From NCBI RefSeq assembly GCF_003860345.1, contig NZ_CP034179.1, forward strand, positions 1,844,001 through 1,908,000: a stretch of 64,000 nt of DNA, given 5' to 3'. The notes under the pieces are model-generated. The model was given only the letters and a program-made list of their open reading frames with translations. It was not told where the DNA came from and searched no databases. Position numbers and translations under genes: made by a program. Origin of the DNA: Caenibius tardaugens NBRC 16725 (GTDB taxonomy: Bacteria > Pseudomonadota > Alphaproteobacteria > Sphingomonadales > Sphingomonadaceae). Positions 18,140-28,006 of the stretch are shown here, in pieces; position 1 is the stretch's first letter; every line of letters starts with the position of its first letter.

Positions 18140-19132
18140 TCAGATACCGCCACCGGTCAGCCGCTGGCAAATGAGATCAAGCTGATCGAGCGAACGGTAA
18201 CGGATGGTTACAGCGCCGGAACGCGGATCGGCATCGGCAGTGATACTGACCGGGAGCCCCAGAAATTCCTCGAGATGGTTTTGCACCGCCAGAATATCGG
18301 CGTCACCTGCAACATCGCGCGGTTCGCGGGCGTGCCGCCGCGCCTCACCCACCCGCGTGCCGGGCTTGCGCGTGCGCTTCTCCATTTCACGGACGGAGAG
18401 ATTCTTCGCAATCGCCTCGTCCGCCAGCGCTTCGGCATCGTCACGGCCTACCAGCGCGCGCGCATGCCCCATCGAAAGACGGCCCGTCTCGACATGGGCA
18501 ATCACCCCGTCGGGCAAAGACAGTAAACGTTGAAGATTGGCGACATGGCTCCGCGATTTATCAACCAGCTCCGCAATTTCGGCCTGAGACAGACTCTCGA
18601 CCTCTGCAAGACGCTGATATGCCCTCGCTTCTTCGATCGGATTAAGATCTTCACGCTGAATATTCTCGATCAGCGCCAGTGCGAGCACATCTCGCTCTTC
18701 CAGATTCCTAATTAACGCTGGAATTTCATGCAGTTGCGCGCGCTGCGCAGCACGCCAGCGGCGTTCACCGGCCACCAGACGATAGTGCCCGCCACCCTGC
18801 GGTGTCACAATAACCGGTTGAATAACCCCGCGCGCCGCAATCGAGGCTGCCAGTTCATTCAATGCATCGTCATCAAAATGCCGTCGCGGCTGATCGGGAT
18901 GCGGCGCAATCGCCGCAATAGCGAGCATGGCAAGGCCGCGATCCGGGCCAGTCGAATCACCGCGTGACGAGGTGCCGCCATCAACAGAGCCACGCTCGGC
19001 CCCCGGCTGCGCCAGAGGCTCTTCACGCTGCATTTCACCCAGCAGTGCGCCCAACCCCCGCCCCAGCCGTTTCGCGGCCGGCTTTGCCGGTTGCGCTGGC
19101 GTACGCGCGGTGTCCGGGTTGTTCTCGCTCAT
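18140..19132 (-). CDS. parB: Chromosome partitioning protein ParB
   Basis: 330 residues. ParB is the CTPase that loads at parS sites and spreads along DNA as part of the chromosome centromere. The N-terminal region carries the ParB/Srx domain with GERRWRAAQRAQLHEIPALI and the helix-turn-helix LSQAEIAELVDKSRSHVANL near the middle; the C-terminal dimerisation helix (SLDQLDLICQRLTG) is present. An Ala/Pro-rich N-terminal segment of ~50 residues precedes the core. It overlaps parA by 4 bases (ATGA). Confidence 0.96.
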   Translation of the reverse strand: MSENNPDTARTPAQPAKPAAKRLGRGLGALLGEMQREEPLAQPGAERGSVDGGTSSRGDSTGPDRGLAMLAIAAIAPHPDQPRRHFDDDALNELAASIAARGVIQPVIVTPQGGGHYRLVAGERRWRAAQRAQLHEIPALIRNLEERDVLALALIENIQREDLNPIEEARAYQRLAEVESLSQAEIAELVDKSRSHVANLQRLLSLPDGVIAHVETGRLSMGHARALVGRDDAEALADEAIAKNLSVREMEKRTRKPGTRVGEARRHAREPRDVAGDADILAVQNHLEEFLGLPVSITADADPRSGAVTIRYRSLDQLDLICQRLTGGGI

Positions 19133-19905
19133 GCCGCTTTCCTCTTCTCAGGCAGGCGCCCGATCAATTCCCGTGCCAGCGCCATATAGGCGCGACTTCC
19201 TGCACAGGCATGGTCGTAAACCAGCGCGGGCAAACCATGACTGGGCGCTTCGGACAAACGCACATTGCGCGGAATGACCGCCTCGAACACCAGCGGACCG
19301 AGGCAATCTCTTACGTCGTCCGCCACCTGATCGGTAAGCCGGTTGCGCCTGTCAAACATGGTCAGGACCACACCGATGATTCCTAGATCGGGGTTGAAAC
19401 GCTGTTGCACGCGTTCCACGGTCTGCAACAATTGGCTCAAGCCTTCGAGTGCAAAGAACTCACACTGCAATGGCACGAGAAGGGTATCCGCCGCAGCCAG
19501 CGCATTGAGTGTCAACAGACCCAGCGACGGCGGACAGTCGATAAAACAGATTTCATGGTCCGTATGCCCGGCCAGGGCAGCACGCATCCGATCCGTACGC
19601 TGTTCCACAGTAACAAGCTCAACCTCGGCGCCGCTCAGATCAACCGTGGCGGGAACGATATCCAGCCCCGGAATATTGGTCGGCATGATGCACTCGGCCA
19701 AGGGCGTCTGATCAACCAGAAGGTCGTAGCTCGATCGCGCACGATCTGCCGCGTGAATGCCGAAACCGGTCGAGGCGTTACCCTGCGGATCGAGATCGAT
19801 AAGCAAGGTCTTCCAGCCGGTGGCTGCCATCGCCGTGGCGATATTGATCGCTGTCGTGGTCTTCCCCACACCGCCCTTCTGGTTGGCAATCGCGATTCGA
19901 ATCAT
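19129..19905 (-). CDS. parA: Chromosome partitioning ATPase ParA
   Basis: 258 residues. The deviant Walker A motif is NQKGGVGKTTTAIN at the N terminus, with the switch region LIDLDPQGNAS and CFIDCPPSLG further in. ParA uses ATP-dependent DNA binding to move ParB-bound origins to the cell pole. The ATG at 19905 fits the family start [12 protein letters not shown]; the longer frame to 20067 would cover the end of rsmG. It overlaps rsmG and parB by 4 bases each. Confidence 0.97.
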   Translation of the reverse strand: MIRIAIANQKGGVGKTTTAINIATAMAATGWKTLLIDLDPQGNASTGFGIHAADRARSSYDLLVDQTPLAECIMPTNIPGLDIVPATVDLSGAEVELVTVEQRTDRMRAALAGHTDHEICFIDCPPSLGLLTLNALAAADTLLVPLQCEFFALEGLSQLLQTVERVQQRFNPDLGIIGVVLTMFDRRNRLTDQVADDVRDCLGPLVFEAVIPRNVRLSEAPSHGLPALVYDHACAGSRAYMALARELIGRLPEKRKAA

Positions 19906-20549
19906 GATGCTTGCCTCGCTTCCAGACGGGCGCCTTGTACCGGCCCGCCAATGATAATGCCCGCCTCCGGATCGGTGAGCGATTGTTCCACGTGAAACAT
20001 GGACCGGCGACTCTTGGCTACGCTCGCCAAATCTTGCGCGGCGGAGCGCCCTTTGGGCAACAGCCACACTGTCTGCTTTGTGGAAAACCGCCCAGCCAAT
20101 TCCAGTAGCCGCGGCATCGGCGCAAATGCACGCGCCGAAATTACCCCCGCCGAGAAATCGGGTACATTCTCCAACCGTTCACCTATCACCCGGCAGTGTG
20201 AAAGTTGCAATGCTTCGCGCGCAGCATCAAGCCATTCCACGCGCCGCTTGCGCGATTCAACCAGGTAAACCGTCCAATCCGGGCGCATCGCGGCAATGAC
20301 CAGACCAGGAAAGCCTGCACCCGTGCCGAGGTCCAGCCAGACGCCGGTTTCACGTGGAACATAGCACAGCAGCTGCGCGCTATCCGCAATGTGGCGCTGC
20401 CACAACGAATCCACGGTGGCACGCGCAATCAGATTCTGGCGCGTATTCTCCGCGCGCAGCAGTTCAGCGAGATGCTCAAGGCGAGCCATCGCCGCAGCGT
20501 CACACAACCCCGCCGTGAAGACGCGCGCAGTCTCCTCACTGTCAATCAT
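19902..20549 (-). CDS. rsmG: 16S rRNA (guanine-527-N7)-methyltransferase RsmG
   Basis: 215 residues. The SAM-binding motif is [14 protein letters not shown] near residue 66; [21 protein letters not shown] before it is a family signature. RsmG methylates G527 of 16S rRNA, and its loss gives low-level streptomycin resistance. The gene overlaps mnmG upstream and parA downstream by 4 bases each, the classical mnmG-rsmG-parAB layout. Two parS sites lie inside its coding sequence (19984-19999, 20346-20361). Confidence 0.95.
   Translation of the reverse strand: MIDSEETARVFTAGLCDAAAMARLEHLAELLRAENTRQNLIARATVDSLWQRHIADSAQLLCYVPRETGVWLDLGTGAGFPGLVIAAMRPDWTVYLVESRKRRVEWLDAAREALQLSHCRVIGERLENVPDFSAGVISARAFAPMPRLLELAGRFSTKQTVWLLPKGRSAAQDLASVAKSRRSMFHVEQSLTDPEAGIIIGGPVQGARLEARQAS
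19984..19999 (+). promoter_or_regulatory. parS site 1 (ParB-binding centromere sequence)
   Basis: TGTTCCACGTGAAACA matches the bacterial parS consensus TGTTNCACGTGAAACA exactly. It lies in the 3' end of rsmG, about 80 bases upstream of the parA start. Confidence 0.93.
20346..20361 (-). promoter_or_regulatory. parS-like site 2
   Basis: Read on the minus strand it is TGTTCCACGTGAAACC, 15 of 16 positions of parS. It lies inside rsmG. Confidence 0.8.
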
Positions 20550-22393
20550 GCAGCAGCCCGGCGCGCATGAACCAGTAGCGCAGCAAGCGCGGCCGGTGTG
20601 ATTCCCGGAATACGCCCAGCCGCAGCAAGCGTACCCGGCTTAGCACTTTCGAGCCTCTCCACCATTTCTTTCGACAGGCCGGGAACGGCGCCGAAGGGAA
20701 AATCTTCCGCGAGTGGTACACTCTCACTGGCGCGCAGATCGCGCAATTCAGCATCCTGTCGCGCAAGATAGGGCGCATAGGCGGCATCTTCCGCAACCTC
20801 CGCAGCGAGATCACATCCGACATCAAGACCATCTGGCAACCACTGCGCGATATCGTCCAGTTCAATCCCACCGAAACGAAGCCAGTCCCTCAAGGAGCGA
20901 CGCCCACTATCATTGCGAACGGGCTTGCCCGCCTTCGCCATTTCCGCCGCGCTCACCTCGACACGAAGCGCATCCTCCCACGTGGAACGCGCGACCTCCC
21001 GCGTCGCAAAGCAGTGCTTGCGATCTTCGCCAACACATCCGGCGGAAATCGCCAGAGGTGTTAGCCGGCTGCTCGCGTTGTTGACGCGCAGGCGCAACCG
21101 ATACTCCGCACGTGCAGTCAGCATGCGATAGGGTTCACTCACCCCATGCAAGGTGAGATCATCGATCATGACCGCCATGTAGGAATTGGCCCGATCGATT
21201 GCCGCAGGCTCCCGCCCCACTATCGCGGCGGCCGCATGCATCCCCGCAACCAATCCTTGCGCTGCGGCTTCTTCATAACCTGTCGTGCCGTTGATCTGCC
21301 CAGCGCAATAAAGCCCTGGCATGGCCCGCAGTTCCAATGAAGGATGCAATGCCCGGGGATCGATGTGATCGTATTCGACGGCGTATCCGGGAACGACCAT
21401 ATCGACCTGTTCCAGCCCATCCATCGTGCGCAAAAGATCCAGTTGAACATCAGCCGGAAGCGATGTGCTGATACCGTTGGGGTAGACAAGATGCGTGGCC
21501 AGCCCCTCAGGCTCGAGAAAAATCTGATGGCCATCGCGATCCGCAAAGCGGTGAATCTTGTCTTCGATGGACGGACAGTATCGCGGGCCGCGTGCGTCGA
21601 TAGCGCCGGTGAACAAGGGGGAACGATGCAGGTTCGCGCGAATGGTATCATGCGTGCGCGGATTGGTTCGGGTGATTGCGCAGAACACTTGCGGATTCAC
21701 GCGCCGCGGAACCATCGCAGACATTGTCCAGGGATCAGCGTCCGAATGCTGTTCATCGAGACGCGCCCAGTCTATCGTGCGACCATCAAGGCGAGGTGGT
21801 GTTCCGGTCTTGAGGCGCGCCATTGGCAGTTTGGCGTCCCGCATCTGCGCGGCGAGACGTTGTGCCGAATCTTCGCCAATTCTGCCGCCGATGATACGCT
21901 CTTCCCCGCGGAACAATGTGCCGCCGAGAAAAGTGCCAGTGCACAGAACAACAGCACGGGACTCAAGCACGCCACCATCGGCGAGACGCAATCCACAAAC
22001 CCGCCCGCCCCGCATGACCAACTCTGCCGCCTCACCGGCGATGCAGGTAAGGTCACCCTGCAGTTGCAGGAGCGACTGGATTGCAGCCTTGAACAAGGTA
22101 CGGTCCGCCTGAACCCGCGGACCCCATACCGCACTCCCCTTTGAACGGTTCAACATACGATAATGGATGGCTGCCGCATCCGCAGCTTTGCCGATCAAAC
22201 CGTCAAAGCCATCCACTTCCCGAACAAGGTGCCCTTTGCCCAGACCACCGATTGCCGGATTGCAGCTCATTGCCCCTATTGTTGCCAGATCAAAGCTGAC
22301 GAGTGCGACGCGCGCACCCATGCGCGCGGCAACCGCCGCCGCTTCGCAACCGGCGTGACCGCCGCCTACAACCAGAATATCGAAGTTCTGCAT
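20546..22393 (-). CDS. mnmG: tRNA uridine 5-carboxymethylaminomethyl modification enzyme MnmG (GidA)
   Basis: 615 residues. With MnmE it installs the carboxymethylaminomethyl group at the wobble uridine 34 of several tRNAs, using FAD. The FAD motif is [15 protein letters not shown] at the N terminus; the second signature [14 protein letters not shown] is near residue 150 and [20 protein letters not shown] near 370. The C-terminal helical domain is present ([19 protein letters not shown]). It begins a cluster mnmG-rsmG-parA-parB with 4-base overlaps; a parS site lies upstream. Confidence 0.97.
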   Translation of the reverse strand: MQNFDILVVGGGHAGCEAAAVAARMGARVALVSFDLATIGAMSCNPAIGGLGKGHLVREVDGFDGLIGKAADAAAIHYRMLNRSKGSAVWGPRVQADRTLFKAAIQSLLQLQGDLTCIAGEAAELVMRGGRVCGLRLADGGVLESRAVVLCTGTFLGGTLFRGEERIIGGRIGEDSAQRLAAQMRDAKLPMARLKTGTPPRLDGRTIDWARLDEQHSDADPWTMSAMVPRRVNPQVFCAITRTNPRTHDTIRANLHRSPLFTGAIDARGPRYCPSIEDKIHRFADRDGHQIFLEPEGLATHLVYPNGISTSLPADVQLDLLRTMDGLEQVDMVVPGYAVEYDHIDPRALHPSLELRAMPGLYCAGQINGTTGYEEAAAQGLVAGMHAAAAIVGREPAAIDRANSYMAVMIDDLTLHGVSEPYRMLTARAEYRLRLRVNNASSRLTPLAISAGCVGEDRKHCFATREVARSTWEDALRVEVSAAEMAKAGKPVRNDSGRRSLRDWLRFGGIELDDIAQWLPDGLDVGCDLAAEVAEDAAYAPYLARQDAELRDLRASESVPLAEDFPFGAVPGLSKEMVERLESAKPGTLAAAGRIPGITPAALAALLVHARRAAA

Positions 22394-22459
22394 TCCCGAC
22401 CGTTACTGGATGCAGCGAGTCCGGTCAAAGGACATCGGCAAGGCGGAATGCATAGCGAT

Positions 22460-22475
22460 TGTTCCACGTGAAACA
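22460..22475 (+). promoter_or_regulatory. parS site 3
   Basis: TGTTCCACGTGAAACA, an exact parS match, in the 88-base gap between mnmE (stop 22482) and mnmG (start 22393). Confidence 0.93.
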
Positions 22476-22481
22476 TCGCCG

Positions 22482-23759
22482 CTACTTTCCGATGCAAAAT
22501 CGTCCAAACAACGCGTCGAGCATGTCTTCCGTCGTTGCACGACCGACCAATCGATCCAATGCGACACGGGCGATGCGCAAATGCTCCGCGATTATCAGTG
22601 GATCAAATTCACCCCGCGCACCGACCAGCCCTTCGTAGGTGGCCGACACCAGTTCACGCTGCCGGGTGTTGAGGGCAGCTTCACCCGGCTTGGGCATGGC
22701 CTTTCGCGCAGTGGCAACCAAGGCGTGCCGTAATTTATCAAGACCTTCACCATTCACAGCGGATAGACGATGGGAAGCTGACTGCTTTGCCGAATGCCCG
22801 ACGCGATCGATCTGCGCCTCTATCTCCCATGCCCCGTTTGGCCCCGCCCCTTCAGGGCCGAGCCATAACACGAGATCGGCACGATCAAGTTCCACGTGGG
22901 CACGTCCGATTCCGATCATCTCGATCGCATCTTCGCTTCCTTCGTGCAGACCTGCCGTATCCACGAATATAAAGGGGACGCCATCCAACGCCACCGGCCG
23001 GGTGATGACATCACGCGTTGTTCCGGCTGTGGGCGCGGTAATGGCCGCATCACTTTCCACCAGCGCATTGAACAGCGTTGACTTGCCGGCATTGGGTGGT
23101 CCGGCGAGGACCACACGAAAACCGTCTTTCAGGACTTCAGCATGGGGGCGATCCAGCCAAGTGGCAATCTCGCCAGCCAGCACATCGAGTTGAAGATTGA
23201 AATCCGCGGGCAAGGCGGCAACATCATCCTCGTCCGCAAAATCCAGAACGGCCTCCACGCGCGCACCCAGCATGAGCAGATTGGCGCGCCAGCTTTCAAC
23301 CTGGCGGGACAGGGTCCCCCCGGCCATCGCCAGCGCCGATCGACGCTGCAATTCCGTTTCCGCCGAGAGAAGATCGGCAAGCCCTTCCGCTTCCGCCAGA
23401 TCGATCCGCCCATTGGCAAAAGCGCGCCGGGTGAATTCCCCCGCATCCGCGCTGCGCAAACCTTCGATGCGGGCAAGAGCCAACTCCACAGCGCGGACGA
23501 CCGCCCTGCCCCCGTGAAGATGAAGTTCCGCGATATCCTCGCCCGTCGCAGTGCCTGGCCCCGGCAACCACAACACGAGGGCATCGTCGAGCGGCGCCCC
23601 ATCAGCGTCCCGCAGACGGGCAAAACTGGCGCGCCGCGCCAATGGCATCTTCCCAGCCAGTGTCGCCAGTGCATGCGCCGCTGACGGGCCACTGATGCGT
23701 ATCACTGCAATCCCTGCGGGGGGTTGACCACTCGACAGGGCAAATATCGTGTCGTTCAT
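22482..23759 (-). CDS. mnmE: tRNA uridine-5-carboxymethylaminomethyl GTPase MnmE (TrmE)
   Basis: 425 residues. The N-terminal folate-binding domain begins MNDTIFALSSGQPPAGIAVI, the helical region follows, and the inserted G domain has AGPPNAGKSTLFNAL near 220 and the Switch II motif DTAG. The C-terminal FCIGK contains the catalytic cysteine of MnmE. It works as a heterotetramer with MnmG on tRNA wobble uridines. The ATG at 23759 matches the family start; the longer frame to 23786 has no homology. It sits upstream of mnmG with 88 bases between. Confidence 0.96.
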   Translation of the reverse strand: MNDTIFALSSGQPPAGIAVIRISGPSAAHALATLAGKMPLARRASFARLRDADGAPLDDALVLWLPGPGTATGEDIAELHLHGGRAVVRAVELALARIEGLRSADAGEFTRRAFANGRIDLAEAEGLADLLSAETELQRRSALAMAGGTLSRQVESWRANLLMLGARVEAVLDFADEDDVAALPADFNLQLDVLAGEIATWLDRPHAEVLKDGFRVVLAGPPNAGKSTLFNALVESDAAITAPTAGTTRDVITRPVALDGVPFIFVDTAGLHEGSEDAIEMIGIGRAHVELDRADLVLWLGPEGAGPNGAWEIEAQIDRVGHSAKQSASHRLSAVNGEGLDKLRHALVATARKAMPKPGEAALNTRQRELVSATYEGLVGARGEFDPLIIAEHLRIARVALDRLVGRATTEDMLDALFGRFCIGK

Positions 23760-23812
23760 ATCATCGTCCCGCAAGTCCGGCTTCACCCGGCATATACGGG
23801 AGCGAACCAGAC

Positions 23813-24076
23813 CTAGCCGTCTTTCTTTTTGCGTCCGGTTGCGCCCTGCGCAAATGCTGCCCCACCTTCAAGGATGTTCTGGAACATCTTGAGTCCCATT
23901 TGCCCCATGGGGGCCCATTGCTGGGAAAGATCGTTGAGCTGTTCAAGGCTCGTAACACCTTGCAAAGCTTTGGAAAGATTATCGACATAGAGGGCGTTGA
24001 CCTGGCTTACATCAGGCAATCCCAGAAATGCCCGCGCTTCTTCCGGCGTGCAATCGATCTCGATATTTACTTTCAT
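23813..24076 (-). CDS. DUF6489-type small conserved protein
   Basis: 87 residues from the ATG at 24076. The N terminus MKVNIEIDCTPEEARAFLGL and VSQVNALYVDNLSKALQG look like a small alphaproteobacterial family that I associate with DUF6489, with no known function; this family name is from memory. The C terminus is basic (GATGRKKKDG). The gene precedes mnmE by 53 bases on the same strand and is divergent from the dienelactone hydrolase gene. Confidence 0.65.
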   Translation of the reverse strand: MKVNIEIDCTPEEARAFLGLPDVSQVNALYVDNLSKALQGVTSLEQLNDLSQQWAPMGQMGLKMFQNILEGGAAFAQGATGRKKKDG

Positions 24077-24180
24077 GGACACCCCTCGTGGCGCAATCTG
24101 CAAGGAACCTGTCACACGGCCTTGGCAAAGTCCATCATCGACGCTTAAATTCAGGCGAAACCACTTTGGAGAGCCCCCAC

Positions 24181-24879
24181 ATGACCCAGACAATCGCGAT
24201 TCCCGAACTCGATGGTGACGGTGCAGTTCCGGTCTATGTTGCGCGGCCCGCCGGCACACCACGCGCGGCGATCATCGTCATTCCCGAAATCTTCGGCGTG
24301 AACCCCGGTATTCGTCAGAAATGCGATCACTGGGCAGAACGTGGCTATCTTGCGGCCGCACCGGATATCTTCTGGCGGTTCGCACCAGGCGTGGAACTGG
24401 ACGCCGACGTGGACGAACAACTTCAGGAAGCATTCGGTTATTTTGCACAATTCGATGCCGATCTGGGCGTGAAGGATATCGAAGCACTCATCCGGTATCT
24501 GCGGGCCAAGGAAGGTACGGAAAAAGTCGGACTGGTCGGTTACTGCCTCGGCGGGCGTATGGCCTATCTCGCCGCTGCACGGACTGATATCGATGCCAGC
24601 GTCGGGTACTACGGTGTGATGATCGATCAGATGCTCAATGAATCGCATGCGATCGCCAATCCGCTGATCCTGCACATCGCAGGCGATGACGGCTTCGTCC
24701 CGGCGGACGCGCAGAAAGCTATCCATGAAGGTCTCGATACCAACCATCATGTGACGCTGTACGACTATCCCGGCCTCGATCACGGGTTCGCCGCGGAAAT
24801 GGGAAATCGTCGTGATGAAGCAGGCGCACAGCTTGCGGACAGCCGGACTGAGGCTTTCTTCGTGGAGCAACTTGGCTAG
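24181..24879 (+). CDS. Dienelactone hydrolase family protein
   Basis: 232 residues. The alpha/beta-hydrolase triad is visible: Cys122 in VGYCLGGRM, Asp170 in IAGDDGF and His201 in GLDHGF. IIVIPEIFGVNPGIRQKCDH is the family's N-terminal block. Dienelactone hydrolases open lactones in chlorocatechol breakdown, but many paralogues have other ester substrates, so the substrate is not known. TTGGAGAGCC lies upstream of the ATG at 24181. The next gene begins 14 bases after its stop. Confidence 0.87.
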   Translation: MTQTIAIPELDGDGAVPVYVARPAGTPRAAIIVIPEIFGVNPGIRQKCDHWAERGYLAAAPDIFWRFAPGVELDADVDEQLQEAFGYFAQFDADLGVKDIEALIRYLRAKEGTEKVGLVGYCLGGRMAYLAAARTDIDASVGYYGVMIDQMLNESHAIANPLILHIAGDDGFVPADAQKAIHEGLDTNHHVTLYDYPGLDHGFAAEMGNRRDEAGAQLADSRTEAFFVEQLG

Positions 24880-24892
24880 GAGGCCCATCGGC

Positions 24893-26479
24893 ATGGTACT
24901 GCCTTTGCGCTACGTCGTCCCTTTGGTGACAATAGCGGCAGTGGCCGCTTCCGCAGCCATTTCGCGGTTCCATTGGACCTTGTGGATCACCATACCAATC
25001 CTCCTGATAACGCTGTGGGATTTCCTGCAACCACGCCATACGCTGCGTCGCAATTACCCGCTGATTGCGCGTCTGCGTTGGCTTTCCGAAGATCTTCGAC
25101 CTTACGTCCGCTCCTATTTTATCGAAGGCGATCTGGAAGGGCGACCATACAGCCACGACGAACGCGCCCTTATCTACGCGCGGGCTAAGAACGAGTTGGA
25201 TACCCATCCGATGGGTACCGAGCTTGATGTCTATTCGGACGAGTATCGCTGGCTGGGCCATTCGATAGTCCCGAATGCCGATATTCCCGAGGAATGGCGA
25301 CTGCCTATTGGCGGGCCGGACTGCAAACAACCCTATTCTTCCGCGCTGCTGAATATTTCGGCAATGAGCTTCGGTTCCCTGTCGGCACGGGCGATCGAAG
25401 CGCTGAACAAGGGTGCCAAACTGGGCAATTTCGCCCACGATACCGGGGAAGGATCGATCAGCCCGTACCACCGGATTCACGGGGGCGATCTGATCTGGGA
25501 ACTGGGCAGTGCCTATTTCGGATGCCGGACGGACACCGGCCGGTTCGATCCCGGACGTTTTGCCGCGCAGGCGCAAAGCGATCAGGTCAAAATGGTGGAA
25601 ATCAAGCTGAGCCAGGGTGCCAAGCCCGGGCATGGCGGGATGCTCCCGGGTGCGAAGGTCACACGCGAGATTGCCGAAACCCGCGGTGTTCCGATTGGCA
25701 AGGACGTGATATCTCCGGCCGCCCATCCCGAGTTCTCAACCCCAATAGAACTCCTTGAATTTGTTCAGAAATTACGCGAATTATCGAATGGAAAGCCCGT
25801 CGGCATCAAATTGTGCGTGGGGCAGCCGCATGAAGTTCTCGCGCTGACCAAGGCAATGCTGCGTACGGGAATAAAACCCGACTATATCGTTGTGGATGGT
25901 GCCGAGGGCGGCACCGGCGCGGCACCGGTTGAATTGACCAACAGCGTCGGGATGCCCTTGCGCGAAGGTCTGATATGGGTGCGTAATGCGCTGGTTGGCG
26001 CCTCGCTCAAGCAGGACATCAGGATCGGTGCATCGGGCAAGGTGCATTCAGGCGCAGGCATCGCTGAATTGCTGGGCTATGGTGCGGACTGGTGCAACGC
26101 TGCCCGCGCATTCATGTTCGCCTTGGGATGCGTGCAGTCAATGCAATGCCATACCGGTCTGTGCCCCACCGGGGTGGCCACGCAAGTACCGTGGCGCCAG
26201 CGTGGTCTCGTGGTCAATGATAAGGCTGAGCGTGTTGCCAGTTTCCAGCGCCATACACTGCACGCCTTCCGCGAAATCGTGATTGCGATGGGTTTGGAAA
26301 ATCCATGGCAAATTGCGCCTATGGACATGCGCGAGCGGATCAATTCAGCCCGTGCCGACGCTGTGGACCGCATCTACGACTTTGTGCCCGAAGGGGCACT
26401 CTTGACCGAACCGGAAGCCACGCATCTTGCCCGCCAATGGGCTGCCGCCAGCGCGGAAACCTTCCGCCGCGTGGCCTGA
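24893..26479 (+). CDS. FMN-binding glutamate synthase-like protein
   Basis: 528 residues. Two hydrophobic stretches at the N terminus (VVPLVTIAAVAASAAISRF and LWITIPILLITLWDFL) suggest membrane attachment, then a GltB-like FMN/3Fe-4S core with SALLNISAMSFGSLS, GAKPGHGGMLPGAK, DGAEGGTGAAPVE and the Cys-rich SMQCHTGLCPTGVATQ. It resembles stand-alone glutamate synthase alpha-subunit-like proteins that lack the glutaminase domain; the reaction is unknown. The ATG at 24893 follows TAGGAGG, which overlaps the stop codon of the hydrolase gene. It converges with rho. Confidence 0.85.
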   Translation: MVLPLRYVVPLVTIAAVAASAAISRFHWTLWITIPILLITLWDFLQPRHTLRRNYPLIARLRWLSEDLRPYVRSYFIEGDLEGRPYSHDERALIYARAKNELDTHPMGTELDVYSDEYRWLGHSIVPNADIPEEWRLPIGGPDCKQPYSSALLNISAMSFGSLSARAIEALNKGAKLGNFAHDTGEGSISPYHRIHGGDLIWELGSAYFGCRTDTGRFDPGRFAAQAQSDQVKMVEIKLSQGAKPGHGGMLPGAKVTREIAETRGVPIGKDVISPAAHPEFSTPIELLEFVQKLRELSNGKPVGIKLCVGQPHEVLALTKAMLRTGIKPDYIVVDGAEGGTGAAPVELTNSVGMPLREGLIWVRNALVGASLKQDIRIGASGKVHSGAGIAELLGYGADWCNAARAFMFALGCVQSMQCHTGLCPTGVATQVPWRQRGLVVNDKAERVASFQRHTLHAFREIVIAMGLENPWQIAPMDMRERINSARADAVDRIYDFVPEGALLTEPEATHLARQWAAASAETFRRVA

Positions 26480-26488
26480 TCGCCAAAT

Positions 26489-26528
26489 CACAGCATGGCC
26501 CGGCGCTAATAACCTGGGCCATGCTGTG
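26489..26528. other. Hairpin between convergent genes
   Basis: A perfect 13-bp stem (26489-26501 with 26516-26528) with a 14-base loop in the 60-base gap between the glutamate-synthase-like gene and rho. No T run follows on either strand, so it is not a classical intrinsic terminator. Confidence 0.5.
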
Positions 26529-26539
26529 GCAGAAACCTA

Positions 26540-27805
26540 TTACTGGTTCATCGTGGCGAAGAAGTCTTCGTTGGTCTTGGAATCCTTCATCTTGTCGAGA
26601 AGGAATTCCATCGCATCGATCGTGCCCATCTGCATCAGAATACGGCGCAGGACCCACATCTTCGAAAGCTGATCCTTTCCGACCAGCAGTTCTTCCTTGC
26701 GGGTGCCGGACTTGCCGACATCGAGCGCCGGGAAGATGCGCTTGTCCGCAACCTTGCGATCAAGCACGATTTCCGAGTTACCCGTACCCTTGAATTCTTC
26801 GAAGATGACTTCGTCCATACGGCTGCCCGTATCGATCAGCGCGGTCGCGATAATCGAAAGCGAACCGCCTTCCTCGATATTACGGGCTGCACCGAAGAAA
26901 CGCTTCGGCCGCTGCAGCGCATTGGCATCGACACCACCAGTCAGAACCTTGCCCGAGCTGGGCACAACGGTGTTGTAGGCACGGCCCAGACGCGTGATCG
27001 AGTCGAGCAGGATCACCACATCCTTCTTGTGTTCGACCAGACGCTTGGCCTTTTCGATCACCATTTCAGCGACCTGCACGTGACGGCTTGCGGGTTCGTC
27101 GAAGGTTGAGGAGATCACCTCACCCTTCACGCTGCGCTGCATGTCGGTGACTTCTTCCGGACGTTCATCGACCAGAAGAACCAGCAGGAACACTTCGGGG
27201 TGGTTGTCGGTAATCGCCTTGGCAATGTTCTGCAGCAGAACGGTTTTACCCGTACGCGGCGGTGCGACGATCAGGGCGCGCTGCCCCTTGCCCTGCGGCG
27301 CGATAATATCGATCACGCGTGCGGACTTGTCCTTCACCGTAGGATCGACCGTATCGAGAACCAGCTTCTCGTCCGGATAGAGCGGCGTCAGGTTATCGAA
27401 ATTGGTGCGATGGCGCACCATGTCCGGATCGTCGTAATTGACGCTGGTGAGCTTCGTGAGGGCAAAATACCGCTCCCCATCCTTGGGTGCGCGAATTTCA
27501 CCTTCCACGGTGTCGCCGGTACGCAGACCCCATTTACGGACCTGGTTGGGCGATACGTAGATATCATCGGGGCCCGCGAGATAGTTCGCTTCGGGGCTGC
27601 GCAGGAAACCGAACCCGTCGGACAGGACCTCGATCGTGCCGACGCCCATGATCTCCTGTTCGTATTCCTCGTCCTCCGCCAGTTCGCGCAGGATGCAAAA
27701 CATCAGATCCTGCCGGCGCATGGTGGAGGCCCCTTCGACCCCCAGCTCTTCGGCCATTTCGACAAGCTCGGCCGGAGTTTTTTTCTTAAGTTCTTTCAAA
27801 TGCAT
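26540..27805 (-). CDS. rho: Transcription termination factor Rho
   Basis: 421 residues. The N-terminal Rho helical and cold-shock domains ([20 protein letters not shown], then [13 protein letters not shown]) bind RNA, and the ATPase has [14 protein letters not shown] near residue 180, [15 protein letters not shown] and [14 protein letters not shown]. Rho is the hexameric helicase that ends transcription at Rho-dependent sites. The ATG at 27805 matches the family start. A 201-base leader lies between hemJ and rho on the same strand; rho leaders are often autoregulated. Confidence 0.98.
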   Translation of the reverse strand: MHLKELKKKTPAELVEMAEELGVEGASTMRRQDLMFCILRELAEDEEYEQEIMGVGTIEVLSDGFGFLRSPEANYLAGPDDIYVSPNQVRKWGLRTGDTVEGEIRAPKDGERYFALTKLTSVNYDDPDMVRHRTNFDNLTPLYPDEKLVLDTVDPTVKDKSARVIDIIAPQGKGQRALIVAPPRTGKTVLLQNIAKAITDNHPEVFLLVLLVDERPEEVTDMQRSVKGEVISSTFDEPASRHVQVAEMVIEKAKRLVEHKKDVVILLDSITRLGRAYNTVVPSSGKVLTGGVDANALQRPKRFFGAARNIEEGGSLSIIATALIDTGSRMDEVIFEEFKGTGNSEIVLDRKVADKRIFPALDVGKSGTRKEELLVGKDQLSKMWVLRRILMQMGTIDAMEFLLDKMKDSKTNEDFFATMNQ

Positions 27806-28006
27806 GTTTCGGGATTCCGAATAATAGTGATGTGGCCGGCCGGTTCTGGGGCTTGGGGAAAGCGGACCGTGTTGCCAGGATAAATGCAACCATGCCGGAA
27901 TTGGATCGCGCTGAAATAGGCATGACAACGCGCGCAGTCAATCGATCCTGCGATAAAACGATTCAGTGCTGTCAGATACTTGCCGCTCGCGCAGGCATCA
28001 TTCCGG

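Noticed and set aside
20970-20990. CCCACGTGGAAC in mnmG, similar to parS
   Set aside because: Only the ten-base core matches; about 11 of 16 positions agree, too weak to call parS.
22884-22904. GTTCCACGTG in mnmE, similar to parS
   Set aside because: Core match only (about 10 of 16); flanks do not fit.
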